64,000 nucleotides of DNA from Rhizobium bangladeshense (GCF_017357245.1 NZ_CP071612.1:2979001-3043000), one strand, 5' to 3'; positions 1-8,816 are shown, numbered from the stretch's first letter. The notes: generated from the sequence alone by a model not told the origin. Program-made: numbers and translations.

Positions 1-275
1 AGAAGGCGGATCTTCTGAAGGCCTGTGAGCAGAACGCGGTCCCATCCGGCGCCATCAACACGATCGAGGAAATGTTCGCCGACCCGCAGGTGAAGGCCCG
101 CGATCTGCGCATCGACCTTACCGATGCCGCCGGCACGATCATTCCCGGGGTCAGGACGCCGGTTGTGCTGTCGGAAACACCGTTGCGCTACATCAGTCCG
201 AGCCCGCGTCTTGGCGAGCACAGGGAGGAAATTCTGGCGGAACTCGCCGAGTTGGAGAGGAAGGCATCGTCATGA
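1..275 (+). CDS. CaiB/BaiF family III CoA-transferase, C-terminal part (5' end outside window)
   Basis: Only the last 90 residues are present, read in frame from base 3. They match the C-terminal end of family III CoA-transferases: 'NAVPSGAINTIEEMF', then 'DPQVKARDL', then a proline-rich tail with 'PRLGEHREEIL'. Such enzymes move CoA between an acyl-CoA and a free carboxylate in the cytoplasm. The stop lies 13 bases before the start of the TPP-enzyme gene, so the two are probably cotranscribed. The substrate cannot be told from this fragment. Confidence 0.85.
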   Translation, partial: KADLLKACEQNAVPSGAINTIEEMFADPQVKARDLRIDLTDAAGTIIPGVRTPVVLSETPLRYISPSPRLGEHREEILAELAELERKASS

Positions 276-288
276 AGAAGGCATCATC

Positions 289-1947
289 ATGAAAAAGACG
301 GGCGGAGAATTGATTGTCGAGGCGCTGAAGGCGAATGGCGTCAAGCGCCTCTCCTGCGTGCCCGGCGAGAGTTTCCTCGCCGTTCTCGACGCCTTGCGCG
401 ACAGCGATATCGACGTCCTCGTCTGCCGGCAGGAAGGCGGGGCGGCGATGATGGCGGATTGCTGGGGCAGGCTGACGGGCGAGCCAGGCATCTGCATGGT
501 GACCCGCGGACCTGGCGCCACCAACGCCTCCGCCGGTCTGCATATATCAAGGCAGGATTCGACCCCGATGATCCTTTTCATCGGCCAGGTGCAGCGAGAG
601 GCGCGTGAACGCGAGGCCTTCCAGGAGGTCGAGTTCCGCCGCGCCTTCACCGAATTCGCCAAGTGGGTGGGCGAGATCGACGATGCCGCCCGCATTCCCG
701 AGTTTATAACCCGCGCCTTTGCGGTCGCGACCTCCGGCCGTCCCGGCCCCGTGGTGCTGACGCTGCCGGAAGACATGCTGCGCGATGAGGTCGAGGCGCC
801 CCGCGCCAGGCGTTATGCCAGCGTCGAGGCCCACCCGGGCCGCAGCCAGATCGATGATCTTTATGTAAGACTCTTGAAGGCCGAACGGCCGATGGTGATT
901 CTCGGCGGCACACGCTGGGATGCCGATGCCGTCGCCGATTTTGCAATCTTCGCCGAACGTTTTCAGCTGCCGGTGGGCTGCTCCTTCCGCCGGCAGATGC
1001 TGTTCGATCATCTCCACCCCTGTTATGCAGGCGATGTCGGCATCGGCATCAATCCAGCGCTCGCCAAGGAGATCAAGGAGAGCGACCTGCTGATCCTGCT
1101 CGGCGGCCGCATGTCGGAAATGCCTTCCTCAGGTTATACGCTGCTCGACATCCCCTACCCCAGTCAGTCCCTCGTTCATATCCATCCGGATCCGTCGGAA
1201 CTCGGCCGCGTCTATCGCGCCGATCTTGCCATCTGCGCGAGCCCCGCCGATTTTGTCGAAACACTCGTCGATCTCGAAGCCCCGGCCGAGCCACGGTGGG
1301 CGCAGCGGACCGCGCATATGCACCAGGCCTATCTCGCCTGGTCGAAGCCGCCGGCGACGGGTCCGGGCGCCGTCCATATGGGACCGATCATGGAGTGGCT
1401 GGAAGGCAATATCGGGCCGGAAACGATCTTCACCAATGGCGCCGGCAACTACGCCACCTGGCTGCACCGCTTCCACCGTTTCCGCCGCTTCAACACCCAG
1501 GCCGCGCCCACCTCCGGCTCGATGGGTTACGGGCTGCCGGCGGCGGTGGCCGCCAAGCGGCTCTTTCCCGAGCGTGAGGTCATCTGTTTTGCCGGCGACG
1601 GCTGCTTCCTGATGCACGGCCAGGAATTCGCCACCGCCATCCGTTACGACCTGCCGATCATCGCAATCGTCGTCAACAACGGCATGTACGGCACGATCCG
1701 CATGCACCAGGAGCGCGAATATCCCGGCCGCGTCAGCAGCACCGATCTGACCAATCCGGACTTCGCGGCCCTCGCCCGCGCCTATGGCGGCCACGGCGAG
1801 ACGGTAGAAAACACGGAGGAATTTGCCCCCGCTTTCGAGCGCGCGCGTGCAAGCGGCAAGCCGGCGATCATCGAGGTGAAGCTCGACCCGGAAGCGATCA
1901 CACCGACCAGAACGCTTTCGGAAATCGCGCAAACAAAAAGCCGGTAA
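289..1947 (+). CDS. thiamine-pyrophosphate enzyme, acetolactate-synthase-like
   Basis: A 552-residue member of the TPP-dependent decarboxylase/acetolactate synthase superfamily. Seen: N-terminal PYR domain with the probable cofactor-activating Glu in 'CRQEGGAAMMAD' (about residue 49), a middle domain ('RPMVILGG'), and a C-terminal PP domain with the GDG...NN cofactor motif ('AGDGCFLMHGQEF' to 'VVNNGMYG', about residues 434-466). The start at 289 is chosen because the ATG at 272 is out of frame and the longer in-frame extension is translated CoA-transferase DNA. The pairing with a CoA-transferase recalls oxalyl-CoA decarboxylase/formyl-CoA transferase operons, but the sequence is closer to the IlvB-like group, so the substrate is left open. 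Confidence 0.85.
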   Translation: MKKTGGELIVEALKANGVKRLSCVPGESFLAVLDALRDSDIDVLVCRQEGGAAMMADCWGRLTGEPGICMVTRGPGATNASAGLHISRQDSTPMILFIGQVQREAREREAFQEVEFRRAFTEFAKWVGEIDDAARIPEFITRAFAVATSGRPGPVVLTLPEDMLRDEVEAPRARRYASVEAHPGRSQIDDLYVRLLKAERPMVILGGTRWDADAVADFAIFAERFQLPVGCSFRRQMLFDHLHPCYAGDVGIGINPALAKEIKESDLLILLGGRMSEMPSSGYTLLDIPYPSQSLVHIHPDPSELGRVYRADLAICASPADFVETLVDLEAPAEPRWAQRTAHMHQAYLAWSKPPATGPGAVHMGPIMEWLEGNIGPETIFTNGAGNYATWLHRFHRFRRFNTQAAPTSGSMGYGLPAAVAAKRLFPEREVICFAGDGCFLMHGQEFATAIRYDLPIIAIVVNNGMYGTIRMHQEREYPGRVSSTDLTNPDFAALARAYGGHGETVENTEEFAPAFERARASGKPAIIEVKLDPEAITPTRTLSEIAQTKSR

Positions 1948-1965
1948 GGTTGCCCCGCCGGCTTT
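1937..1965 (-). terminator. rho-independent terminator for the RidA gene
   Basis: An 8-bp perfect stem (AAAGCCGG / CCGGCTTT, 13-base loop). Read on the minus strand it is followed by a T-rich run (CTTTTTGTTTG). It lies just beyond the RidA stop and overlaps the end of the convergent TPP gene. Confidence 0.65.
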
Positions 1966-1987
1966 GAGAGACAGGATTGAAGCAACC

Positions 1988-2332
1988 TTAGTCGAGCGCG
2001 GCCGTGACGATGAACTCGACCTTGTACTTCGGCGCAGCAAGCTTGGCTTCGCTGGTGGCGCGGGCCGGAGGATTGGCCGGATCGATCCAGGCTTCCCAGG
2101 CAGCGTTCATCTCGGCGAAATAAGCGATGTCGGAGAGATAGACGATCGTCTGCAGGATCTTCGACTTGCTGCTTCCGGCGGCCGCCAAGAGGCGGTCGAC
2201 TTCGGCGAGCGCAGACTTGCACTGATCGGTGACGCTTTCACCCTCGCCGACCTGGCCCGCCAAATAAACCGTGTTGCCGTGAATGACGGCGCCGCTCATG
2301 CGTGCGCCGACGTCGATACGCTTAATGCTCAT
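1988..2332 (-). CDS. RidA family enamine/imine deaminase
   Basis: A 114-residue protein of the RidA/YjgF/UK114 family. These small trimeric cytosolic proteins hydrolyse reactive enamine/imine intermediates released by PLP enzymes. Seen: 'VYLAGQVGEGESVTDQ' near the N-terminus and the conserved Arg in 'NPPARATSEAKLAAPKYKVEF', which binds the carboxylate in this family. The start at 2332 follows an AGGAGA ribosome site by 6 bases; the longer reading frame upstream is unlike the family. The next gene upstream on the same strand ends 74 bases away and may be cotranscribed. Confidence 0.9.
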   Translation of the reverse strand: MSIKRIDVGARMSGAVIHGNTVYLAGQVGEGESVTDQCKSALAEVDRLLAAAGSSKSKILQTIVYLSDIAYFAEMNAAWEAWIDPANPPARATSEAKLAAPKYKVEFIVTAALD

Positions 2333-2406
2333 TATCGTCTCCTGAGTGAATAGTAGGGTGGCGGCGCTGCGGAGCAGCGCCCGAAAATCGGCGGCTGGTG
2401 CGACGC

Positions 2407-2745
2407 TCAACTGCGGATATGGTGGGTCTTCTGGTAAATCGCCGTCGAACGCGCGCCCGAGCGGCAATATCCGAGCATCGGCCGCGGGAACTCGTCGAGC
2501 GCGTCGACCATGCCCTGCACCGCCTCTTCGGTCACGCCCATCGGTCCAACCGGCACATGGGCGATATCGAGTCCGAGCTCTTTGGCACGCGCCTCGATGA
2601 CGGAAAACGACGTTTGGTCGGGGCTTTCATGGTCGGGGCGGTGGCAGACGATCGATTTGAAGCCCAGCGCCTTGATCTCGTCGAGATCTTTAAGCGTGAT
2701 CTGTCCCGAAACCGAATATTCATCGTCGATCTGGCGAATATCCAT
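2407..2745 (-). CDS. TIGR01244/DUF442-type rhodanese/phosphatase-like protein
   Basis: A 112-residue protein of the DUF442 (beta-lactamase-hydrolase-like) family. It opens with 'MDIRQIDDEYSVSGQI' and carries the active-site loop 'GYCRSGARST' with the probable nucleophile Cys94. In BigR/Blh systems this domain is tied to sulfide detoxification, but here it stands alone without a BigR regulator. It reads in the same direction as RidA. The C-terminus ('TIYQKTHHIRS'-like) is short, as usual for standalone members. Activity (sulfur transfer or phosphatase) is not decidable from sequence. Confidence 0.75.
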   Translation of the reverse strand: MDIRQIDDEYSVSGQITLKDLDEIKALGFKSIVCHRPDHESPDQTSFSVIEARAKELGLDIAHVPVGPMGVTEEAVQGMVDALDEFPRPMLGYCRSGARSTAIYQKTHHIRS

Positions 2746-2817
2746 CGTCTTGTCTCCTCATAAGTCGTGGGCTGAAGGTCTACGACGGGAGGCTGGCGAG
2801 CGTCAACAACACTTCGC

Positions 2818-3657
2818 TTACACGAATGCGAAGGTGAGCGCATAGCTGCGGCTCTCGCCGGGCGCCAGCATGTTGAACTCGCCGGACGCCTCGAGTTCGT
2901 CGCGCAGGACCCATCGATGCGAGACGGGCTCGATGCCGATGACATGTGCCGGCGCATTCTGGTTTCGCCACACCTGCAGATAAGGCAGCGTATCGGCGCG
3001 GAAGCGGACGCGCAGCGTCCTGCCGCCGATTGCGGCGATGGGACCAAGCCGGACTTCCGCAAACCCCTCCTCCGTCGCGGGCGCCGGAACACAGAAGATG
3101 CCGCCCGGCTCTTCGCCGAAGGTCCAGGGAAAGCCGCCGTTCTCCAGCATATACCCTTCGAGTCGCGTGCCCTCGTCCAGCCATTTGCCGCCGATGTTGA
3201 TATGATACATCAGGAAGGTCGGCACCGTCTCGTCGCTGGTGTTGACGACGCGGTCTTCGAGCCACACCTCGCCGGTCACGCCGTCGATCCGCCAGAGCCG
3301 CTCTATGCGCTGCGGAAGCCCCTCGATGGTTACGATGTCGACATCGGCGCGGCATTCGGCATTGCCATTCTCGAACTTCGTCCAGAGCACCTTCGCTGCG
3401 TGGCCGGAGGCCGATCCGTGCAGCGGATAGACCTTGCCGTCGCCCCGGCCGGCGATTGGCTGGCGATGGCGGATATGGTCCGGCCCGCAGGTGAAGAGAA
3501 ACCCCTCAAGTGAGTGATCGATTCGCGGATCGCCATCGTCGGGAATGGCTCGTTTCGGCGCGATATCGACGCCTTCGACGATACATCCCCCGATATCCAG
3601 AACCGATGTTTCATCCAGCATCAGGCGCGGCCCGCTTGCAGCGGCAAATTCGATCAT
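2818..3657 (-). CDS. DUF4432 / aldose 1-epimerase-like protein
   Basis: A 279-residue protein of the galactose-mutarotase-like fold, DUF4432 subgroup. Seen: 'DHSLEGFLFTCGPDHIRHRQPI' with the His-rich segment, 'KVYPLHGSASGHAA' (compare the LHG of mutarotases), 'FLMYHINIGG' and a C-terminal 'IGIEPVSHRW' with a candidate acidic/His pair. Such proteins bind or epimerise aldoses; the true substrate is unknown. The gene ends 72 bases before the rhodanese-like gene on the same strand, so a common transcript is possible. Confidence 0.75.
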   Translation of the reverse strand: MIEFAAASGPRLMLDETSVLDIGGCIVEGVDIAPKRAIPDDGDPRIDHSLEGFLFTCGPDHIRHRQPIAGRGDGKVYPLHGSASGHAAKVLWTKFENGNAECRADVDIVTIEGLPQRIERLWRIDGVTGEVWLEDRVVNTSDETVPTFLMYHINIGGKWLDEGTRLEGYMLENGGFPWTFGEEPGGIFCVPAPATEEGFAEVRLGPIAAIGGRTLRVRFRADTLPYLQVWRNQNAPAHVIGIEPVSHRWVLRDELEASGEFNMLAPGESRSYALTFAFV

Positions 3658-3765
3658 CTCGGGTCTCCTCGGGGTTATCGGCCGCCGTAGCGTTAGGTTT
3701 CACGCCGTCTTTCGTCAATCGGCGCCTTTCGCCTCTTGCGCTTTTGCCGCAACCGTGGATTTTGC

Positions 3766-3791
3766 GGAACTGACACAAGGACGCAAACGTT
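3766..3791 (+). promoter_or_regulatory. EcfG-type general stress promoter (GGAAC-N17-CGTT)
   Basis: GGAAC at 3766-3770 and CGTT at 3788-3791, 17 bases apart: a perfect match to the rhizobial EcfG/RpoE4 consensus GGAAC-N16/17-CGTT. It lies 119 bases before the L,D-transpeptidase start, on its strand. Confidence 0.65.
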
Positions 3792-3910
3792 TATGAGTAA
3801 AAGGAAATCTTAGTGATTTTCATATTTTGTTCAGCACGCTTTCATAAATTCCACACTAGCGTCAAGATTCGCGGGTGTGTGTCTGCCCAGTACTGTTCGA
3901 GGTTTGAGAC

Positions 3911-5308
3911 GTGAGTCGCTTTTTGAAATCGGCATTCTCGGTTGCCGCCGTCCTGGCACCCCTTGCGCTGGCAGCACCCGACGCAAGTGCGCAGCAATTC
4001 CGCGACCGCCGCCAGAGCGACATTGTGCTGGTCACGCCGAACGGTGAAATCCTCGATTATGTGCCCCGCGGCTTTGCCTATGCCCGCGACCGCAGCGGCA
4101 ATCGCGTGCTGATCGACGCCTACGGCAATATCGTCGCCACCGAGATGCGCGCCCGCGGCTATTATTCGCAGCGCCCCAGTCCGCGCGAAGTCTATTCCGA
4201 CCAGTACGGCAATGATCCCTACTATGCCGACGATCCGTATGGCGATACGCGTTATTCCGAGCGCGGCGCCGTTACCGGCGGCATTCCGCGCGACGCAGCG
4301 ATCGAGCGCCTGCCGCTAGGCGAGCAGCCCTATCCGGACGACAACAGCATCGGCAACCCGCAATCGGGCGAAGATTACGCCTCAATCGATCCCGACCAGC
4401 AGATCCCGCCCGCCGACGCGCCGACGACCGCGCCCGAAGAACCCGTCATTACGCTCCAGGGTAAGTCCAAGCCCGAGATCGTCGCACTGCAGGTCTTCCT
4501 TGACCGCGCCGGCATCTCTCCTGGCGTCATCGACGGCCATATGGGTTCGAACGTCACCAAGGCGATCTATGCCTATGACCAAATGACCGGCTCCAAGCTC
4601 GATCCAAACAACACCGACGCCATTCTCGAAGAACTCCGCATGACAGGCGGCCTGCCCGTCGTAAGCTACACGATCACACCAGCCGATGCCGCGGGCCCCT
4701 TCGTCGCCCAGATCCCGGAAGATTATGCGCATAAGGCGATGCTGCCGTCGCTTGCCTATACCTCGACCACCGAAATGCTGGCCGAGCGCTTCCACATGGA
4801 TGAGGCCTTTCTTAAGGAAATGAACCCGGGTGCCGATTTCAGCGTTCCCGGCACGGTGATCAAAGTGGTCAATCCCGGCGAACCAAAAACCGGCGAAGTT
4901 GCCCGCATCATCGCCGATAAGGGCCGCAAGCAGGTCTTCGCATATGACGGCGCCAGCAATCTGTTGGCCGCCTATCCGGCGTCGATCGGCTCCGCCGACA
5001 CACCCTCCCCCTCAGGTACCGTGACAGTCGAGCGCGTCGCTCTCAATCCCGGTTATACCTACAATCCGAAGATCAATTTCCAGCAGGGCGCCAACGACAA
5101 GATCCTCAACATTCCCCCGGGTCCGAACGGCCCGGTCGGCACCGTCTGGATGGCGCTCTCCAAGCCCACTTACGGCATTCACGGCACACCCGATCCTTCC
5201 AAGATCGGCCGTACCCAGAGTCATGGCTGCATCCGCCTGACCAACTGGGATGCCACCGAGCTTGCCAAGATGGTTAAGCCCGGCGTGACGGTAGAATTCG
5301 TGGATTGA
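3911..5308 (+). CDS. secreted L,D-transpeptidase (YkuD domain)
   Basis: A 465-residue periplasmic enzyme predicted to cross-link peptidoglycan (3-3 links) or attach proteins to it. Seen: signal peptide residues 1-27 ending 'DASA', a tyrosine-rich low-complexity stretch (about 70-125), a peptidoglycan-binding-like part ('LQVFLDRAGISPGVIDGHMG', about 193-212), a short LysM-like part (about 270-325) and a C-terminal YkuD domain with 'GIHGTPDPSKIGRTQSHGC' and the catalytic Cys in 'SHGCIRLTNWD' (about residue 440). The start is GTG at 3911. A perfect EcfG promoter upstream suggests induction in stress or stationary phase. Confidence 0.92.
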   Translation: MSRFLKSAFSVAAVLAPLALAAPDASAQQFRDRRQSDIVLVTPNGEILDYVPRGFAYARDRSGNRVLIDAYGNIVATEMRARGYYSQRPSPREVYSDQYGNDPYYADDPYGDTRYSERGAVTGGIPRDAAIERLPLGEQPYPDDNSIGNPQSGEDYASIDPDQQIPPADAPTTAPEEPVITLQGKSKPEIVALQVFLDRAGISPGVIDGHMGSNVTKAIYAYDQMTGSKLDPNNTDAILEELRMTGGLPVVSYTITPADAAGPFVAQIPEDYAHKAMLPSLAYTSTTEMLAERFHMDEAFLKEMNPGADFSVPGTVIKVVNPGEPKTGEVARIIADKGRKQVFAYDGASNLLAAYPASIGSADTPSPSGTVTVERVALNPGYTYNPKINFQQGANDKILNIPPGPNGPVGTVWMALSKPTYGIHGTPDPSKIGRTQSHGCIRLTNWDATELAKMVKPGVTVEFVD

Positions 5309-5315
5309 CGAAGAC

Positions 5316-5338
5316 GCGGGCGGACCGCCGCCGCCCGC
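5316..5338 (+). terminator. GC-rich hairpin after the L,D-transpeptidase gene
   Basis: Stem GCGGGCGG / CCGCCCGC with a 7-base loop, 7 bases after the stop codon, followed by CGTTTGAC. The T-run is weak, so termination is only likely. Confidence 0.45.
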
Positions 5339-5474
5339 CGTTTGACACAACAATCTAGCGTCGCCCACGGCGGCAGTTCAAATTTGCTTCTCCTTTCCCA
5401 AAGTTTGGAACCTGAAAGCACGCATAAAGCCATTAAATCGGTAGATTTTCCTTCATAACATTTGTGGAGGTCCG

Positions 5475-6443
5475 ATGAAATCGCTTGTTCGTTTAGCTTT
5501 GAGCACTTTGGCAGGTTTAGTAGCGGTCGCAACGGCGCAGGCTGCCGATGTGTCGGAAATTCGGGTGGACTGGGCAACCTACAATCCGGTCAGCCTCATC
5601 CTGAAGGATGAAGGAATTCTGGAAAAGGAATTCGAAAAAGACGGGATCAAGGTAACGTGGGTGCAGTCAGCCGGCTCCAACAAGGCGCTGGAATTCCTGA
5701 ATGCCGGCTCCCTCGACTTCGGTTCGACTGCGGGCGCAGCTGCCCTGATCGGCCGGATCAATGGCAACCCGATCAAATCGGTCTATGTCTATTCACGCCC
5801 GGAATGGACCGCTCTGGTCACACGCAGAGATACCAGTATTGCCAAGGTCGAGGACCTTAAAGGCAAGTCCATCGCCGTGACACGCGGCACCGATCCGCAT
5901 ATTTTCCTGGTCCGCGCTCTCGCCGAGGCGGGTCTGACCGAAAAGGATGTTTCGCTTGTTCTGCTGCAGCACGCGGACGGCCGCCTGGCGCTAAAGCGGG
6001 GCGATGTCGACGCATGGGCCGGCCTCGATCCGATCATGGCCTCCGCCGAGATCGAAGATGGCGACGTACTCTTTTATCGCAAGCCCGAGAACAACAGCTG
6101 GGGCGTGCTCAACGTGCGCGAGGAGTTTGCCGCCGCCCATCCCGATATCGTCAAACGCGTGCTTGCATCATACGAGAAGGCACGTGCCGAAGCCCTGAAA
6201 GATCCGGCCAAGCTCAAAGAAGCGCTCGTCACCGCCACCAAGTTGCCCAATACTGTGATCGACCGCCAGTTGGAGCGCACGGATCTCGGCTACTCCGTCA
6301 TCGGCGATGCACAGCGGGAGACGATCGAGGCGGCAGGCCTCGCCTTGCAAAGGGCCGATGTCATCAAGGCGGATGTCGATGTTACCAAGACCGTATCGGC
6401 GCTGATTGACCCCAGCTACGCCTTTGCCGCCCTCGGGCAGTAA
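5475..6443 (+). CDS. ssuA: aliphatic sulfonate ABC transporter, periplasmic binding protein
   Basis: A 322-residue binding protein of the SsuA/NMT1 type. Seen: signal peptide residues 1-23 ('VAVATAQA'), then 'IRVDWATYNPVSLILKDEGILE', the ligand-loop region 'WVQSAGSNKALEFLNAGSLD' and 'FGSTAGAAAL', and 'DLKGKSIAVTRGTDPHIFL'. It should capture alkanesulfonates or related sulfur compounds in the periplasm for SsuC and SsuB. A GGAGG ribosome site lies 8 bases upstream. No ssuD or ssuE monooxygenase/reductase gene is nearby, so the exact ligand is inferred from family likeness only. Confidence 0.85.
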   Translation: MKSLVRLALSTLAGLVAVATAQAADVSEIRVDWATYNPVSLILKDEGILEKEFEKDGIKVTWVQSAGSNKALEFLNAGSLDFGSTAGAAALIGRINGNPIKSVYVYSRPEWTALVTRRDTSIAKVEDLKGKSIAVTRGTDPHIFLVRALAEAGLTEKDVSLVLLQHADGRLALKRGDVDAWAGLDPIMASAEIEDGDVLFYRKPENNSWGVLNVREEFAAAHPDIVKRVLASYEKARAEALKDPAKLKEALVTATKLPNTVIDRQLERTDLGYSVIGDAQRETIEAAGLALQRADVIKADVDVTKTVSALIDPSYAFAALGQ

Positions 6444-6463
6444 CGCGATAGGAAACATGTTCC

Positions 6464-7303
6464 ATGTCGTTGGTCGACATCGCGCTATCATGGCGCAATA
6501 CGGAACCAGCAAGGGAGACCCGGCAGCGCCGAGTTTCGCCTTTCGATCATCCGATCGTCGGTATGCTCTTTCCAGTTACATTGTTTGCTGCCTGGGAGAT
6601 CCTGGTCCGCACAGGTATAGTCGGAGGCCGTTTGATGCCGCCGCCTTCGAAGATTCTGTTTACCGTCTATACGCTCGCAGCATCGGGCGATCTCATAACG
6701 CATGTGGGCGCGACGCTGCGCAGAGTGGCGATTGGTTTTACCTTCGGCTCTTTGGCAGGAACAGCGCTCGGAGCGCTTACCGGATACTCCAGGCTGCTCG
6801 CACGCTTGCTCGATCCGACGCTGCAGGCCTTGAGAGCCATTCCCTCGATTGCCTGGGTGCCGCTGTTCATCCTGTGGTTCGGCATTTTTGAGGCCTCCAA
6901 AGTCGCCCTGATTGCCGTCGGCGTGTTCTTCCCAGTCTATCTCGGGGTCTACGGCGCCGTTGTCGGCGTCGACAGGCGCATCGTCGAAGTCGGCCGCGTC
7001 TTCCGCCTTTCAGGGCTGGAACTCATTCGTCTGATCCTGCTGCCAGCCGTCCTTCCGGACTTCGTCCTTGCGCTCCGCGCCGGCCTCGGCCTCGGGTGGA
7101 TGTTCGTTGTGGCGGCGGAATTCATGGGAGCGTCGGAAGGCCTGGGTTATCTTCTGGTGGACGGCCAGCAGCTCGGAAAGCCGGATCAGATCCTCGCTGC
7201 TATCTTGATCTTTGCCATCGTCGGCAAAGCGACCGACAGCCTGCTTCTGATTGCGACCTCGCCGTTCCTGCGCTGGCGTGACAGCCATAGGAGCGGAATC
7301 TGA
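6464..7303 (+). CDS. ssuC: aliphatic sulfonate ABC transporter, permease
   Basis: A 279-residue inner-membrane permease with about six hydrophobic segments. The BPD-transport motif region lies around 'VGRVFRLSGLELIRLILLPA' (about residues 176-195, EAA-loop equivalent), preceded by 'RAIPSIAWVPLFILWFG', typical of SsuC/TauC. It starts 20 bases after ssuA and its stop codon is followed after one base by the ssuB start, so the three genes form one operon. Confidence 0.88.
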   Translation: MSLVDIALSWRNTEPARETRQRRVSPFDHPIVGMLFPVTLFAAWEILVRTGIVGGRLMPPPSKILFTVYTLAASGDLITHVGATLRRVAIGFTFGSLAGTALGALTGYSRLLARLLDPTLQALRAIPSIAWVPLFILWFGIFEASKVALIAVGVFFPVYLGVYGAVVGVDRRIVEVGRVFRLSGLELIRLILLPAVLPDFVLALRAGLGLGWMFVVAAEFMGASEGLGYLLVDGQQLGKPDQILAAILIFAIVGKATDSLLLIATSPFLRWRDSHRSGI

Positions 7304-7304
7304 C

Positions 7305-8060
7305 ATGCTCGATATCAGCTCTCTGTCCAAGATCTATCCCAATGGAACGCATGCGCTGCAAGATTTTTCTCTCAGCATCGCAAGGGGGGAGCTGGTTGCG
7401 GTCATCGGCGGCTCGGGTTGCGGCAAGAGCACTCTCTTGAGGCTGTTGTCGGGCCTGGAAGCGCCCACACAAGGCGAAATCAGCCTGGAAGGACGGCGGC
7501 TGACGGAGCCGGACCCGCTCGTGAATATCGTCTTCCAGGAACCTCGCCTCTTTCCCTGGCTGACGGTTGCCGACAACATCGGTTTCGGCCTGCGCCATCT
7601 GCCAAGCAGCGAAAGTGACGAGCAGGTATCGGCTGCCCTGGAGAAGATCGGCCTTCGTGGTTACGAGAACCGCTGGATCAAAGAACTGTCCGGCGGGCAG
7701 GCTCAGCGTGTGGCCTTGGCGCGCGCGCTCGTGACAAAGCCCGCCGTGCTGTTGGCGGACGAACCCTTCTCCGCACTCGATGCGATGACGCGCCTCGAAC
7801 TCCAGGATCATCTGCTCGACCTCTGGCGCGCAAATGCCACGACAATGCTGCTGGTCACGCACGACATCGAAGAGGCGGCTTTTCTGGCGGACCGTGTGGT
7901 GGTGATGCGTCCCTGGCCGGGACGCATTCAAGAGGTGGTCGATGTAGGGCTGCCGCGGCGGCGCAATCGCATGTCGGGTGAACTCGCCGCAGTCAAAAGG
8001 CGTCTGTCGGGCCTTCTGGCTCATTCTCTCAACGATAGCGGCGGCACGGCCATCGGCTGA
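7305..8060 (+). CDS. ssuB: aliphatic sulfonate ABC transporter, ATPase
   Basis: A 251-residue ABC ATPase. Seen: Walker A 'GGSGCGKST' (about 35-43), Q-loop 'VFQEPRLFPWL', signature 'LSGGQAQRVALARAL', Walker B 'VLLADEPFSALDA' and the switch His in 'LLVTHDIEEA'. The start at 7305 is chosen because it lies immediately after the ssuC stop and begins with the usual 'MLDISSLSKIY'; the longer frame would run through ssuC. It powers uptake with SsuA and SsuC. Confidence 0.9.
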   Translation: MLDISSLSKIYPNGTHALQDFSLSIARGELVAVIGGSGCGKSTLLRLLSGLEAPTQGEISLEGRRLTEPDPLVNIVFQEPRLFPWLTVADNIGFGLRHLPSSESDEQVSAALEKIGLRGYENRWIKELSGGQAQRVALARALVTKPAVLLADEPFSALDAMTRLELQDHLLDLWRANATTMLLVTHDIEEAAFLADRVVVMRPWPGRIQEVVDVGLPRRRNRMSGELAAVKRRLSGLLAHSLNDSGGTAIG

Positions 8061-8117
8061 AAAGCGAAAATGCGCCGCGGACGGACCGGACGCATTTCCC
8101 TAGAATGCGGAAAATTG

Positions 8118-8816
8118 TCAGGCCGCGGTCGCCATGTGGGTCGACGCCGAAAGCCTGACCGGCAGCTTGCGCATGATCTCCTCGGCAAAACAGGTGGCGT
8201 TCTCGCGCGCCTTGTCGAGATTGCTGACACGCGTGGGGTCCATGGTCTGCAGCGTGCCGCCACAGTCGAAGATGTCGCGGAAGGCCGAGCGTTCGATGAT
8301 CGCCGTATCCAGCACCGGCACATGCCGTTCGCTCAGGAGCGATTTGACGAGCTGCAGCGCCCGGGTCGTCACCATTGAGTTGACGCGGGTCAGCACCACC
8401 GAATGACCGATCCTGATGCCGGCCTTCTCGTCCAGATACTGCAGAAGTTCGAGCACCTGCGCGCCGCCGCGTGCATCCATCGCACAGCCTTGGATCGGGA
8501 TCAGCACGTGGTCGGAGAGGCCGACGGCGGTGGCGAGCAGAGGATTTCGCGCGCCCGGCAGGTCGACAATGAAATAGTCGGTATTATGCTTGTTCTCGCT
8601 GATATGCTGCGGCAGCGAGGCGGTGGTGACGAAATCGATCACAGAGATATTGGGCACATGACCAGAGATCTCGTGCCAGTGCGTAATCCAGTGTTGCGGA
8701 TCGGCGTCAAGAATGGTGACGCGATAGCCCTTGCGGGCAAGCTCAGTCGCGAGCAGGAGAACAGCGGTCGTCTTGCCGGCGCCGCCCTTGGTATTTGCGA
8801 ATGTAATCACTGGCAT
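8118..8816 (-). CDS. orphan ParA/MinD-type ATPase
   Basis: A 232-residue deviant-Walker ATPase: 'ITFANTKGGAGKTTAVLLLA' at the N-terminus (KGGxGKT), 'ILDADPQHW' (switch I/A' region) and 'YFIVDLPGARNPLLATAV' (Walker B). There is no ParB, parS-like repeat or replication gene nearby, so a plasmid-partition role is unlikely. Orphan ParAs position proteins such as chemoreceptors or act in other spatial roles. It is convergent with ssuB. The start at 8816 gives the usual 'MPVITFANTKGG'. Confidence 0.85.
   Translation of the reverse strand: MPVITFANTKGGAGKTTAVLLLATELARKGYRVTILDADPQHWITHWHEISGHVPNISVIDFVTTASLPQHISENKHNTDYFIVDLPGARNPLLATAVGLSDHVLIPIQGCAMDARGGAQVLELLQYLDEKAGIRIGHSVVLTRVNSMVTTRALQLVKSLLSERHVPVLDTAIIERSAFRDIFDCGGTLQTMDPTRVSNLDKARENATCFAEEIMRKLPVRLSASTHMATAA

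Noticed and set aside
124..288. Longer start for the TPP enzyme
   Set aside because: The extra residues translate CoA-transferase DNA in another frame and do not resemble the enzyme family.
8067..8098. AAATGCG/CGCATTT hairpin between ssuB and parA
   Set aside because: Only a 7-bp stem with a 17-base loop and no T-run; too weak to call a terminator.
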